A stretch of 64,000 nt of DNA from Asparagopsis taxiformis (Eukaryota > Rhodophyta > Florideophyceae > Bonnemaisoniales > Bonnemaisoniaceae). This document shows, piece after piece, positions 42,999 to 52,861 of the stretch. Below the pieces are notes generated by a model that was given only the letters and a program-made list of their open reading frames with translations, was not told the origin of the DNA and did no database searches. The stretch lies in assembly GCA_030407315.1 (NCBI GenBank), contig JALQPE010000356.1, positions 1-64,000 of the forward strand. Reading direction: 5' to 3'. The position numbers and the translations under genes are program-made. Position 1 is the stretch's first letter. The number at the start of each line of letters is the position of its first letter.

Positions 42999-43484
42999 TA
43001 GTTTTCCGACGACGTGTCGGAGTCGTCGGAGGTTTCCAAGGCGTCGGCAACGTCTTGAGCCATTACGGAAGATCCGTTACGTTCTAAAACGTCTCGCCTC
43101 AGAGGACCCAATTTGGGAGGATTTTCGTCATCGGCGAACGCAACCATGCGTGTTGGAGGGTTTGACCGTTGGAGCACGGCTTTAGGGTAATCCCTTTTTC
43201 GGTTGAACCGATTGGACTGGCGCTGTTGGCGGCGCATAACCTGCTCCGGTTCTTGCTGGTAAGCGTAGTTCGCAAAGGCGAAGTAAGTTCCCACTGAGGG
43301 TGGTAGGTAAGGACAAGTGTATAACACGTGCCCCGGTTGGCGACAGCCAGAGCATCTCCAAGTAACAGCCCCTTCGGGGATCATACTCTCAGCGAGTTTA
43401 AGATGTTCCCCCGTTAGGGTAGGGGCCTGCATTGGCGCGCCCATTGGGTTCCCGGTAGGGGAAGGTAATGTCGGCGGCGGGGTC
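42998..43484 (-). CDS. Chromovirus A Gag, C-terminal part
   Basis: Continues Gag from 55573 once B is removed (join at gggtc, reading IPRT-PPPTLPSP). It contains the zinc knuckle CSGCRQPGHVLYTC (CX2CX4HX4C, about 43357-43316) that binds element RNA, then a basic segment and an acidic Ser/Glu end, TSSEN. The stop TAA (42998-43000) overlaps the pol ATG in the pentamer TAATG, suggesting stop-restart translation of Pol. Confidence 0.9.
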
Positions 43485-44144
43485 TGTAGTAGGTAGAAAA
43501 TCCGCAAAGCGGCAAAACCACCCTACAGGTGTCCCGAGCCTCGGTAGTGTGGTAGAGCAAGCGAATCTTGCGTCAACCGCCAATAACGAGTATACCCCGA
43601 AAGGTCTGCCGGTAATACCGGGTGAAGGTTGGCGGGGTGCTCACGCACGAAGTGCGTATTGATGGAGCGAAAGACGTAACCCGTCGAGCTGTATAGCTAA
43701 AGCTAATTCATCCTAGAAGGATAGAAAAGAGCGATGCAAACACTGTTCAGTGGAGTCGTAAATTCCACGTGAGTTTACGTTACCTCTAAAGGTTAAGCAC
43801 TCTGGCTAATCCAGAGGCATTTTATACTAAACTAAGTTACTGTAAACAGTTAGGGTAGGTAGACAGTTAGGAATAAATATCCTTATGTGCACCAATCAGA
43901 TCCCTGATTATGGCGACTGCGGGAGCCCGCGAGATCACCGACTGTTAGTGTTACAGTGTAAAGTTAGCTGAGTCAGCTTAGTTAAAATTTGCCCCTTGTG
44001 GGTTTTTTAGTTGTCCCAATGGGTCCCTCTCCCTCACTGGTCTGAGGTACAGCGAGGCTGTTTCCATTGGTTATTCCCGAACCGGGTTCGTCCAATAGGA
44101 TGTCGACACGACCCCACCAGGGCAGACCACTCCGTGGTATGACA
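43485..44144 (-). repeat. 3' LTR of chromovirus B (660 bp)
   Basis: Sense start TGTCATACCA, sense end CTACTACA; near identical to 54913-55572 and similar to the C LTR at 23327-23985. Confidence 0.95.
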
Positions 44145-44156
44145 TCGCCCCCTCCT
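44145..44156 (-). promoter_or_regulatory. Polypurine tract of B
   Basis: Sense AGGAGGGGGCGA abutting the 3' LTR. Confidence 0.85.
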
Positions 44157-44607
44157 AAGCCAATTGTCGTCCCGACAATTAAAATTCCAAAAATCCGTTG
44201 ATTTTAAATTCCCAAATAATTTCCACCGCCGTGGCCGGCCAGCCGGGTAAAAATTTTGCGCGCCAAAAATTGGCTGTTATATTTACCCGTGCACACGGTT
44301 CCACCCCGAGCCTCGCTCATCCATCTGACTCACGACCCTTCGGGTTTTTTCATCCTCTTCACCGGCACTGCCGTGTTTTCCAGCCCGCCGTTCCGGATTG
44401 CGAAGCGATCGCCTGCCTGGCGATTTGAATTCCGTACCTTTCGGTAGCTTGCTTGCGTGATACGCGACCTTTCTTGCGTTAAGGGTAACACCCGCTTTGC
44501 GTATTTTAGGTGTCCCTTCGGGTTTCAAGAAAAAGGCTCACGCCTGCTGCGACCGTACGGCTTGTCCGTTGATTTCTTCTTTGGCGATCACGAACTCCAG
44601 TGGAGTG
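44157..44607. other. Spacer between B's polypurine tract and antisense gene
   Basis: No gene. It aligns with the spacers of A and C and ends in ctccagtggagt and the TATA box. Confidence 0.6.
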
Positions 44608-44615
44608 TATATAAG
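44608..44615 (+). promoter_or_regulatory. TATA box of B's antisense gene
   Basis: tatataag, 51 bp before the conserved Met codon at 44666. Initiation about 30 bp downstream would skip the ATG at 44633 and leave a leader of about 25 nt before 44666. Confidence 0.6.
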
Positions 44616-44632
44616 TGCGGAAGATCATCAGC

Positions 44633-47600
44633 ATGGCTGCACACGGTAACAGCCCACAAGGCAACATGCCTCCTCGTTCAACCCGGGCGTCTTCTCGCCG
44701 ACCAACAACACGCCACCAGGCGTCGCGCGCGAATGCGACTCCGGCTACGCCGTCAACAAACCCTTCGGCATCTGCCGCTGCAGCCCCTGCTTCTTCTGCG
44801 CAGCCGCCGGCTACCGGTTCTCAAGTCCCGCCCTCTTCAGGGAATGTTCAAGCACAGGCTCCGTCGCCGTCATCCACTCGCCGTTCCACGGAACCCTCGC
44901 CGAAGGGGACGCCTCTCAAGGCCAAGTCAAATCATCCGGCTGCGCCGTCGAAGGCAATTGCTTCTGCCAGTGACCCTCGCCCGGAGGTAGAAGAAGTGGA
45001 AGTCCAACGGAACACTCCGCGTTCGCCGCCAATCGACAAGCAGGGTTCTCCCCGTTCGCCTCGCCAGACGCCGGAACCGGAAGAGATTGTTGTTGATGCC
45101 CCTGCTGCTTCGCAGCCTGTTCCGACCCCCGCGACTGCCGTCGCTCCTGCCACCACAGGTCGTACCATCGTTCCCCGACCCTCGGAGTATCCGGATCCAT
45201 ATGCGCGGAAGCCCGCTACGGCTGAGCCGGTCGCGTCCAGGAATCCTTACGAAGACTTGTACAGCCGTAATCGGCAATTTGTTCTTGATGCTCGTAATCG
45301 CCAAGCGACCGAAGAAGTTAACCGCGGGGCTGTGGCCAGCAACTCAACGCTAGCGGCGTATGCTTATGGTGGAAGCGGGACGGCACAGCCGCAAGATACA
45401 AGCTTGGGTAGAGGTCCTCTTGTGGATCCATATCAATCTTCCGTTCCCGTGGGGAGTTCGGCGGCACCGACTTACTCTTCCCCAAAAAGGGTACCGGCTC
45501 CTTCCGCCGACTGGCGTCGCGAGGGCGAATTTTATCCTTCGAATGCTTCGGAACTCATGGTCTTTGACTCACACGAGTTGCCTTTTGCAAGGTATTTGCG
45601 AGCTCCTTGGGAGTATTATCCCTTCGCCCGTCTACCCCTCCGGGAGTTCGTGAACGAGAACCACACCGACTTGCGTCGAGATCTTCGTCTGATGGTAGGC
45701 GTCAAACGCCGTAATCCCCATGCGCTGCCAAACAGCTGGTCAGCTTACGCTCAACTTCCTTCTTGTCGGCCGATGCGGCATTTTCGTGTTCCTCACACTT
45801 TGCAGTGTGACCGCACTTTTCTTCTTCACCCAGGCGATGCCTTGTATGTTGAGCGGATGACCCGTCGGCTGTTCGAGCCTCATTCGAACCAGGGAAGTAT
45901 TCCGGATTTACCTATCACTAGGTCAAGGTGGTTTGCGTATCCACCCCGCCCGGATACCGGTATGTTGGAATGTTATATGCGTGTACACGCTCGATACCTG
46001 ACTCGGTCCACAAGCTTGCAAGTGTCGTCACTTGACTACCGAGTGTTCGGTTATCGCGCGAACCGCAACATCAATAACCGGACGGCGAACTTGGCTGTGC
46101 CGACAGCGGAGTTGAACGCGACACTTGAAGATTCCCGCTGGGAAGGCGAGAACTCGCCGCCCTTATGCTTGCCTATTGGGGATACACCAGCGATGCTGTA
46201 CTTCCACAGTGTGGTCGAAGCCGATCCCCGTCCTTGGGTGAAGTCTCGGTTCCTGGACTACGTCCTTCTGGAGCGTGAACTCCTTATTGGGTTGGAGATG
46301 GCGCGTCTCGTGGAGACGAGGGGATTCATTCCGGTATTAACCAAGCACTTGGCTGCGTCGGCCGCCACTACCTGGAAGGCTTTCCATGAGGTACCGTTAT
46401 CACCGGTTGTACCGAAGACGCGTAGCGTGGATGCGAAGGTCATTGTCGACCTCCTCGAGGCTTCCTACAAGACCACCGAAGGTATCGAGGAGATTTCTTG
46501 TGCGATTGAAGGCGTGTCGCCGGAGAAGATCATTCCGTACTCGCATCCGAGTCTCCCGTTCAAGCCGGCTAAGCTGACAGCGTATTCTACCCGAGACGGG
46601 GTGGTGGTGGAGACGCCTCCCTTCCGTCGCGATGGCGAGTTCGCCGATGACGGTTATTACGCGGAAGAGCCTGCAAGTTACTCCGACGGAGATTTGGAGG
46701 ATTACTTATACAAGCCCGAACGGGAGATGCATGTACCACGCCCTGGGCGTTCTACTCCGGCTGGATATCGACACGCTGATCCCGGCTTCTCGCCTCACCC
46801 GACGGTGCCAGTCGCGCCCGCTCCTTACGAACCTGGGGTTCCACAATCAAGTGTTCATCCGCCAGTCCCGCGGGGCTTGGCACACCCTACCCGTCAGGGC
46901 TCTTCGTCTCCTTCGGAAGCTCCGTTTCTGTCGCCCGATCGTCGATCGGGTCAGTCCGTGGATCGTGACGGCCAGGCCGGTCGTTCTACCGCTCCTGCGG
47001 ATGTACTTGGGTCCCTTTTAACTTCAGCGGAGCTGTTCTCGGTTACGAAGGTGCGTGAATTGGCGGAGACTCTTGGTGATGGCCAACTTTCGTCGGTATT
47101 TCCTCCGCGGGTTAGCGGTTACCCCGTTCGTGGAGCGTTGAATACCTTGGCAATGACGTGTATCACGTTGGGTACCCGGTACAAGGCTAGTCGCGAGCGA
47201 CGAGATGCTGCCGAAACGCGCTATCGTGCAGAACGTGCGGGTCGCCGCTTAGCGGAAGAGAAGAACTCTCGATGGGAGCAAGATGCAGCTGCGAGGCAGA
47301 AGGTGTTTGACGAACTGCAGACACGAGTCCAGGAATTGGAAGAGGAGTTGCGCTTGGCGCGGCGTCGTATACCGCATGAGCGAGGAAGGGATACACCTAG
47401 CGCCCTGGGAACCCCAGCCAGTCTTCAACCTCAAGGAGGGACTTCCGGACGTCGCCGGGATAGGTCACCCTCTGGTCGAGATGATGGTCGAAATGTTCGC
47501 GCTAGGCGCTCCATGCCAGTTGATGTTGATACGCCGCTGCTACAGCTTGTTGATACGCCTGACCCGCCCAGGGCGGATTCACCTTCGGTGTCCGACGATG

Positions 47601-47821
47601 TGGATATTCCATCTCCGATGGCACCGGTTCCCTCAGCTCCAGCTGCGTCTCGACATCGCCCTCCGGCTCGGTTGCCTACTTCCCATAGGGATTCTGGCCG
47701 TGTGCGTCCTCGTGACACTCGCCGGTCCACGGCTCAGCATCCGACCAACCGGTCCTTGAGGCCATCCCCATCCTATCCTTCGCATCAGCGTCCTCGTCCT
47801 TCCGACAACTTCCGTCGTTAA
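44633..47821 (+). CDS. Antisense gene of chromovirus B (unknown protein, about 1,050 aa)
   Basis: Open for 1,062 codons from ATG 44633 (1,051 from the conserved Met at 44666). It is homologous along its length to the antisense protein of A: the disordered N-terminus with RRPTTRHQAS; the core with SELMVFDSHELPFARYL, PWEYYPFARLPLREF, RPMRHFRVPHTL, LHPGDALYVERM and SRWFAYPPRPDTG; ALNTLAMTCITLGTRYK before a charged coiled coil (about residues 850-905); and the basic tail RPRPSDNFRR. The two proteins have diverged widely at the residue level with both frames kept, while pol of B carries two lesions. No known domain is recognised. Possible roles, all inferred, include a structural or envelope-like particle protein, a nuclear import factor or a silencing suppressor. 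Confidence 0.85.
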   Translation: MAAHGNSPQGNMPPRSTRASSRRPTTRHQASRANATPATPSTNPSASAAAAPASSAQPPATGSQVPPSSGNVQAQAPSPSSTRRSTEPSPKGTPLKAKSNHPAAPSKAIASASDPRPEVEEVEVQRNTPRSPPIDKQGSPRSPRQTPEPEEIVVDAPAASQPVPTPATAVAPATTGRTIVPRPSEYPDPYARKPATAEPVASRNPYEDLYSRNRQFVLDARNRQATEEVNRGAVASNSTLAAYAYGGSGTAQPQDTSLGRGPLVDPYQSSVPVGSSAAPTYSSPKRVPAPSADWRREGEFYPSNASELMVFDSHELPFARYLRAPWEYYPFARLPLREFVNENHTDLRRDLRLMVGVKRRNPHALPNSWSAYAQLPSCRPMRHFRVPHTLQCDRTFLLHPGDALYVERMTRRLFEPHSNQGSIPDLPITRSRWFAYPPRPDTGMLECYMRVHARYLTRSTSLQVSSLDYRVFGYRANRNINNRTANLAVPTAELNATLEDSRWEGENSPPLCLPIGDTPAMLYFHSVVEADPRPWVKSRFLDYVLLERELLIGLEMARLVETRGFIPVLTKHLAASAATTWKAFHEVPLSPVVPKTRSVDAKVIVDLLEASYKTTEGIEEISCAIEGVSPEKIIPYSHPSLPFKPAKLTAYSTRDGVVVETPPFRRDGEFADDGYYAEEPASYSDGDLEDYLYKPEREMHVPRPGRSTPAGYRHADPGFSPHPTVPVAPAPYEPGVPQSSVHPPVPRGLAHPTRQGSSSPSEAPFLSPDRRSGQSVDRDGQAGRSTAPADVLGSLLTSAELFSVTKVRELAETLGDGQLSSVFPPRVSGYPVRGALNTLAMTCITLGTRYKASRERRDAAETRYRAERAGRRLAEEKNSRWEQDAAARQKVFDELQTRVQELEEELRLARRRIPHERGRDTPSALGTPASLQPQGGTSGRRRDRSPSGRDDGRNVRARRSMPVDVDTPLLQLVDTPDPPRADSPSVSDDVDIPSPMAPVPSAPAASRHRPPARLPTSHRDSGRVRPRDTRRSTAQHPTNRSLRPSPSYPSHQRPRPSDNFRR

Positions 47822-48153
47822 CGTCTTCCTTCCCTAACCGGGTTATCTTCTTATACGCATTTGCGTCTTGTCTTCAGGTTAGATCGTTCATCCATGCGCC
47901 GTGTGCGGCTTGATCATGTTTACCATTAAAAGGTTGGAATGTTTTTGTTTTTGTGGAATTTTTCTTTGGCCAGTTGGCTTCATACTTCTACCGAGTCCGG
48001 TGTTTGGTGTTTGGCCAACCCACCGGGTGCTTCTCGTGGTACCTTACCACCTCCTCTTCGTGCTCCCCCGCAGTGACGCTGCAACCACTAGCCGTTCTAC
48101 TTGACGCTTCTGCGTACAATCAGCCTAGCTGTGGGGCAACCCTATATTTTCAC
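47822..48153. other. Gap between convergent antisense gene and pol of B
   Basis: 332 bp without a gene; equivalent to 37691-37967 in A. Confidence 0.6.
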
Positions 48154-51100
48154 TTATCGGCGCTTCTTAGCCGTTCGTCTTTTAGACGTTTTCTTAGCCG
48201 CTTGGCGGTTCCGCTTACGGAAGTATCGGGAGATTTGTTCGTCAGGCACGTTGTGCCGTTGCGTCCACGTGGGGTCACGGTACCCGTACCACCTTACGAG
48301 GAACCACTCCTCATTATCGTCGTCGACGACATGGTCGATCAAGTCGTCTATGGCGAATTCCTGTTCTTCAGGTGGTTCCAGGTTCTGGGAGATAGCTCCC
48401 TGTTCGGTTGGAACATCTTGACTCGACGAGCGTCGTCTTCTTCCGGTGTTAGCCGTGTCACCCGTAGGGTTAAGCGGCTCAGCCGAAGTGGCTTCTTGGG
48501 ATATTTCCATGCCGTGTGGTCGGCTTCTTCTTGTTTGTCGTCGAGAGCGACTATTCTTCTTCGGGCTTGTTCCGGTTGGTTCCTTCTGGGTTGATCGGCG
48601 CAGCCGGGAGAACGTCTTGTTGGCGTCTTGGGAAGCAGGTTCCTGCATTGTGTCAAGAGTTTCATCCTCGGGGAGGTCAAGTTGAGTGGACATCGGCTGT
48701 GAAGCAGCATTATCCTGACGATGAATATCGGCCTGGGCCCCCTCCTTAAAGACGGTTCGTCTCGGACCGATACTCGGTATGTCGGTTAAAGGTTCACCCT
48801 CAACCGCGGAGCGGGATGACAAAGGCTTGGTTACAGGGTGACCTGGGGGTTGCTCGGTTGGAAGAGGTACGCGCTGCGGGCTTGATGCATCACGATGTAG
48901 GCACTCTTCCGCCATACTCGGCACCGTGTTGGCGGTTTGGTCGTCGGTTCCCACCGCAGGTGCGGATGCTCCGTTAGAAGTTAACCGTGAGTGTGGTGTT
49001 TCCTGTTCAGGTTGTGGCGCATACGTCACGCGGTCGTGGCTAACTTGTTCGACAAGTCCATCCCGTTCTATGTGAACGGTTCGCCTACCGGCTTTCACGA
49101 CCTTGAAAGGTCCTTGCGCTAGTGGCGTTAACTTGTTTCGTTCCCGTACCTCGGGGTTGTCAAGGTAGACGTAGTCGCCCTCCTGGAGGAGTCGTTTGGT
49201 CTTCCGGACTCCCCGGTCAAAGTCTCGCTTATAACGCGCTTGCGTGGCGTGTAGCCTTTGACCGGCCTTCTCAATTGCTTGAGCAATCCGTTGCAGGAAG
49301 TCCTGTTTCAAGAAAGCGTCCGGTTTTTGCCGTGTTCTTGTCGAGTGATGAAGGGAATAAGGGGGTGGTGGTCTACTTAGGATAAGGTCAAAGGGTGTCG
49401 TCCCTGTCGTGCGATGCACGTGCGTATTGTACGCGTACGTCAACGCTGGTGCGTACACGTCCCAGTCATTCTGGTTTTCGTTTACGTAGTTGCGTAACAT
49501 GTTCAACAACGTACGGTTATACCGTTCCACCTGACCGTTGGTCTGTGGGTGGTAGGTCGTTGTGAACAAGTTCTTTGTTCCAAGTTGCAGGCAAACAGCC
49601 TGAAAAAGTTTGGAAGCAAACTGAGGTCCGTTATCGGAGAGCAACGTCCTAGGGGGACCGTACTTGAAAATCCAGTGGGTGCAGAAGGCGACAGCCACAT
49701 GGTAAGCAGTGATACTGCGTAATGGTACAACCTGTGTAAGCTTCGTGAAGCGACAGGTAATTACTAAAGGTGAAGGTTACCCTTCTTTGTTTTAGGCAGA
49801 GGGCCTAGTAAGTCTATAGAGACTTCTTCCAGCGGTGCTGAAGCTGGGAACAGTTTCAAGGTATTAGCTTGCCTACGCAACTTGAGTCGGTTCCTGGCGC
49901 AAGCCTGACAACGTTCAACCGTAGCGGTGATATCCGCGGCCATGGCCGGCCAGTAGTACGAGAGACGCATGGTCTCATACATACGGTTTTGTCCGGGGTG
50001 ACCCGCGAGTACATCGTGATGACACATCTTCAACAGGCGGGGCCTGAGTGTTCTTGGTACAACCACTTGGTGGGAATTGTCAAGGGTGGATTTACGTCGC
50101 AAGACACCTTTGTCATCTTCGAAGAAGACAGTGTCAGACTTCTGACTTGTCAACACTTGTTGACAAAAGTCATCAGAGCGTTGCTCCTCGATCCACTCGT
50201 TGAGTGTGATTGGTTCGGAACCTTCTGTCTGAGGATGTGTCGTCATGACAGCTTGGTTTTCCTCCATCAGGGGGGTGTCAGCGGAAGTTCGCGCGATGAG
50301 TACATCAAAGAACCACGGGTTCATCTCTTCGGTAACAGGTATTTCCTGGTGAAGGTCATACGCGAAGAGCGTGGGTATTTCGTCATCCACTGGATGGGGG
50401 TCTGCCCCTTCCGTTTCGACACGCGATAACGCGTCTGGTACCTGATGAACCCTGCCAGGACGATAGACTATGGTGTAGTCAAACTCCGACAGACGGAGTC
50501 GCCAACGACACAGGCGCCCTGACGGGTCTGTGATATTCATCAACCAACGCAACGCGTTATGATCGGACCTCACCACGAACTTCGTTTGTTCAAGGTACGG
50601 CCTAAGGGTAGTGACTGCCCATACTACGGCGAGACACTCGCGCTCCGTCGGAGAATATCCCCGTTCTGGTTTGGTCAAGGTCCGCGACCAATATCCTACA
50701 GGACGATAGTCGTCGTCATCCTGCTGTTGCAACAGCGCACACCCTATCTGATACGCAGAGGCGTCTGTATCTACGATGTAGGGTTTACCCACCCTGGGCA
50801 AAGCCAGTATCGGTGGTTGCACCAGAGATTCTTTAAGTTTATCGAACGCGTGGCGTTGTTCCGCCGTTGGAGGACTTGAACCGAAGCTCGGTAGTTTGTC
50901 TTTGGTCAACATCGCGTTGAGGGGGTGGGAGATATCCGCATACCCTTTGACGAAACGGCGGAAGACACCGCAGCTCCCCAGGAAGGAACGCATTTGCGTG
51001 GGGGTGGTTGGAAAAGTTGCTTTCGCGATAGCATCCGTCGCAGTTTGGGCGACCGCCAGCTTACCTGGCATAACAACATGTCCGAGTTAGTCTACCTTTG

Positions 51101-52859
51101 CTTCGAAGAAGTGGCACTTGGCCAGCTTGAGGGTTACCCCTGCCGTCCTCAACAGTGTGAGTACCTGGTCCACTTGGTGGAGGTGGTCTTCCTCACTACG
51201 TGAGAAGACGATGACGTCGTCGAGATAGATAAGACATGTTTGCCAGCGTACGCTGCTTAGGATAATGTCAATCGCTCGTTGGAACGTGGCTGGTGCATTC
51301 TTCAGCCCGAAGGGCAGTCGTTTAAACCGATACGTTCCAAGATGCGACGTGAAAGCCGTCTTATCCCGATCCTCGGAGGCAACGGGTATTTGCCAATAGC
51401 CTGAGTTGCAATCAAGCGTGGTGAACACGCGTGCATCTCCTAAGGAGTCTATGCAATCGTCCATACGGGGTAACGGATAAGCATCCGAGATGGTGATGTC
51501 GTTGAGACGTCGGTAGTCAACGCAGAAGCGTAATTTACCATCCTTCTTGGGTACCAAGACCACGGGGCTAGCCCATTCGGAGTTCGAGGGTTCGATGACT
51601 CCTTTCTCTAGCATGGAGATGATCTCCTTACTTGCTAGCTCCCTTCTCAAGGGTCCCATTCGGTATGGTTGTTGTCGACGTGGTCGACTTCCTTCGATTA
51701 TATCAATCCGATGCTCGGTTGCTTTAATGTCTCCAAGAGACCCGTCCCACATGGACTCATGTTGCGATAGCATCGCTATAATTTTCTCCTTCAACTGTGG
51801 TTGTTGAAGGTGCTCCAAGGATACATCCTCCCGCCATTGCGGATTCTCTTTCTCCTTGGTTCCCGTCATCGGGTTGGTTAGACTGATGATACGGTTTGAG
51901 CCGGAAGAGGATAACTCACTAGGGAGCTTTTGATCGGCTGGGCCGGGTGCTCGACGGGCAATACCGACAACCGTCCCCTTCGGGAGGTATCTTTCGGTCG
52001 AACCAAAATTGGTGAGAATGACAGTGAAGACTGTACGAGGAATGATTTCAGCAATGCCGTTCGGCATTGAGATCCGCTGTCGGTGGAATAGTTTTTCCTT
52101 GGCCTCAAGGAGGCTTAGTCCGCCCCCAGCACAGACAACCGATGCGGTTAATTGACTCATGGGGGGAATTGTGATTTCTCTTGCTAGCCGGATCCGGTTT
52201 GACTGGTGGTCCAGATCAGTACCCTGCGAAGGGTTTGGTTCATGTACATAGCAAGAAGAAGAGTTGTTCAATTTACTCACGTTTTGCATCAGCAGGATGG
52301 CGATCGATCCACCATCGTGTACATCAATGCGCTGAGCGCGGCATCGAATTGCATCTACATGTGAGTTCATGATACTTGTTCCCAGGATAACTGGTACTGC
52401 CAGCTTAGGTGCTACAAAGAATTCTGCGTCCAGAACCTTACGTCCTAGCGGTATTAGCAGCTTGATTCTTCCTGTTATCCTGAGAGGATTACCATTGGCG
52501 TCTGCCAGTTGAGGGATGTTCCCGGTTTGCGCGGCATAGGTCTTCCATCCTTTGGGTAAGGTTGATTCTTGGACGACAGAAGGGCCTGAACCTGTGTCCA
52601 TAACCATACGCATAGGCGTTAGAAGTGTCTCGGATATTCCGATGGAACCTAAAACCACGTAGTGGGCTGCCTTCAAAAGACATGCAGCCTTTGGCTGAGA
52701 GGGGAGGGGATAAGGGATATCCCCGGTTGGTGTCTGGGTAGGACGGTTCAACCGCGTTGGTATCTCCGTTCCACCCTGTGGAGGTGTGGATGGTGAGATG
52801 TCCACCTTACAGCTAAGCTGTTCCACCTCCTGGCGGGAGCGCGACACCTCACTCCCCCC
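48154..52859 (-). pseudogene. Chromovirus B Pol polyprotein with one nonsense and one frameshift
   Basis: Same domain order as A: protease (RMVMDTGSG), RT (FCVDYRRLND, IYLDD), RNase H (DTDASAYQIG, RSDHNALRWL), integrase (HHCC, D-D-E with SDNGPQF and NGQVERYN), GPY (AQGPFKVV) and a C-terminal chromodomain (DLIDHVVDDDNEEWFLVRWYGYRDPTW, about 48350-48270), ending in TAA. TAA at 51087-51089 replaces the Tyr codon of KVDYLGHVV in RT. One base is lost near 49767 after GNLHL. The pol start also lacks the ATG seen in A: the sequence after the gag stop is TAACC instead of TAATG. B is therefore probably not autonomous, although its LTRs are nearly identical. Confidence 0.9.
48736..48746 (-). promoter_or_regulatory. 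Internal copy of the polypurine tract in B pol
   Basis: AGGAGGGGGCC at the codons for KEGAQ, matching the copy in A. Confidence 0.45.
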
Positions 52860-52861
52860 GG

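Noticed and set aside
43468..43662. Open frames within LTRs (also at 23793-24074 and 33210-33464) as short genes
   Set aside because: They recur only because the LTR recurs, with no start context or domain.
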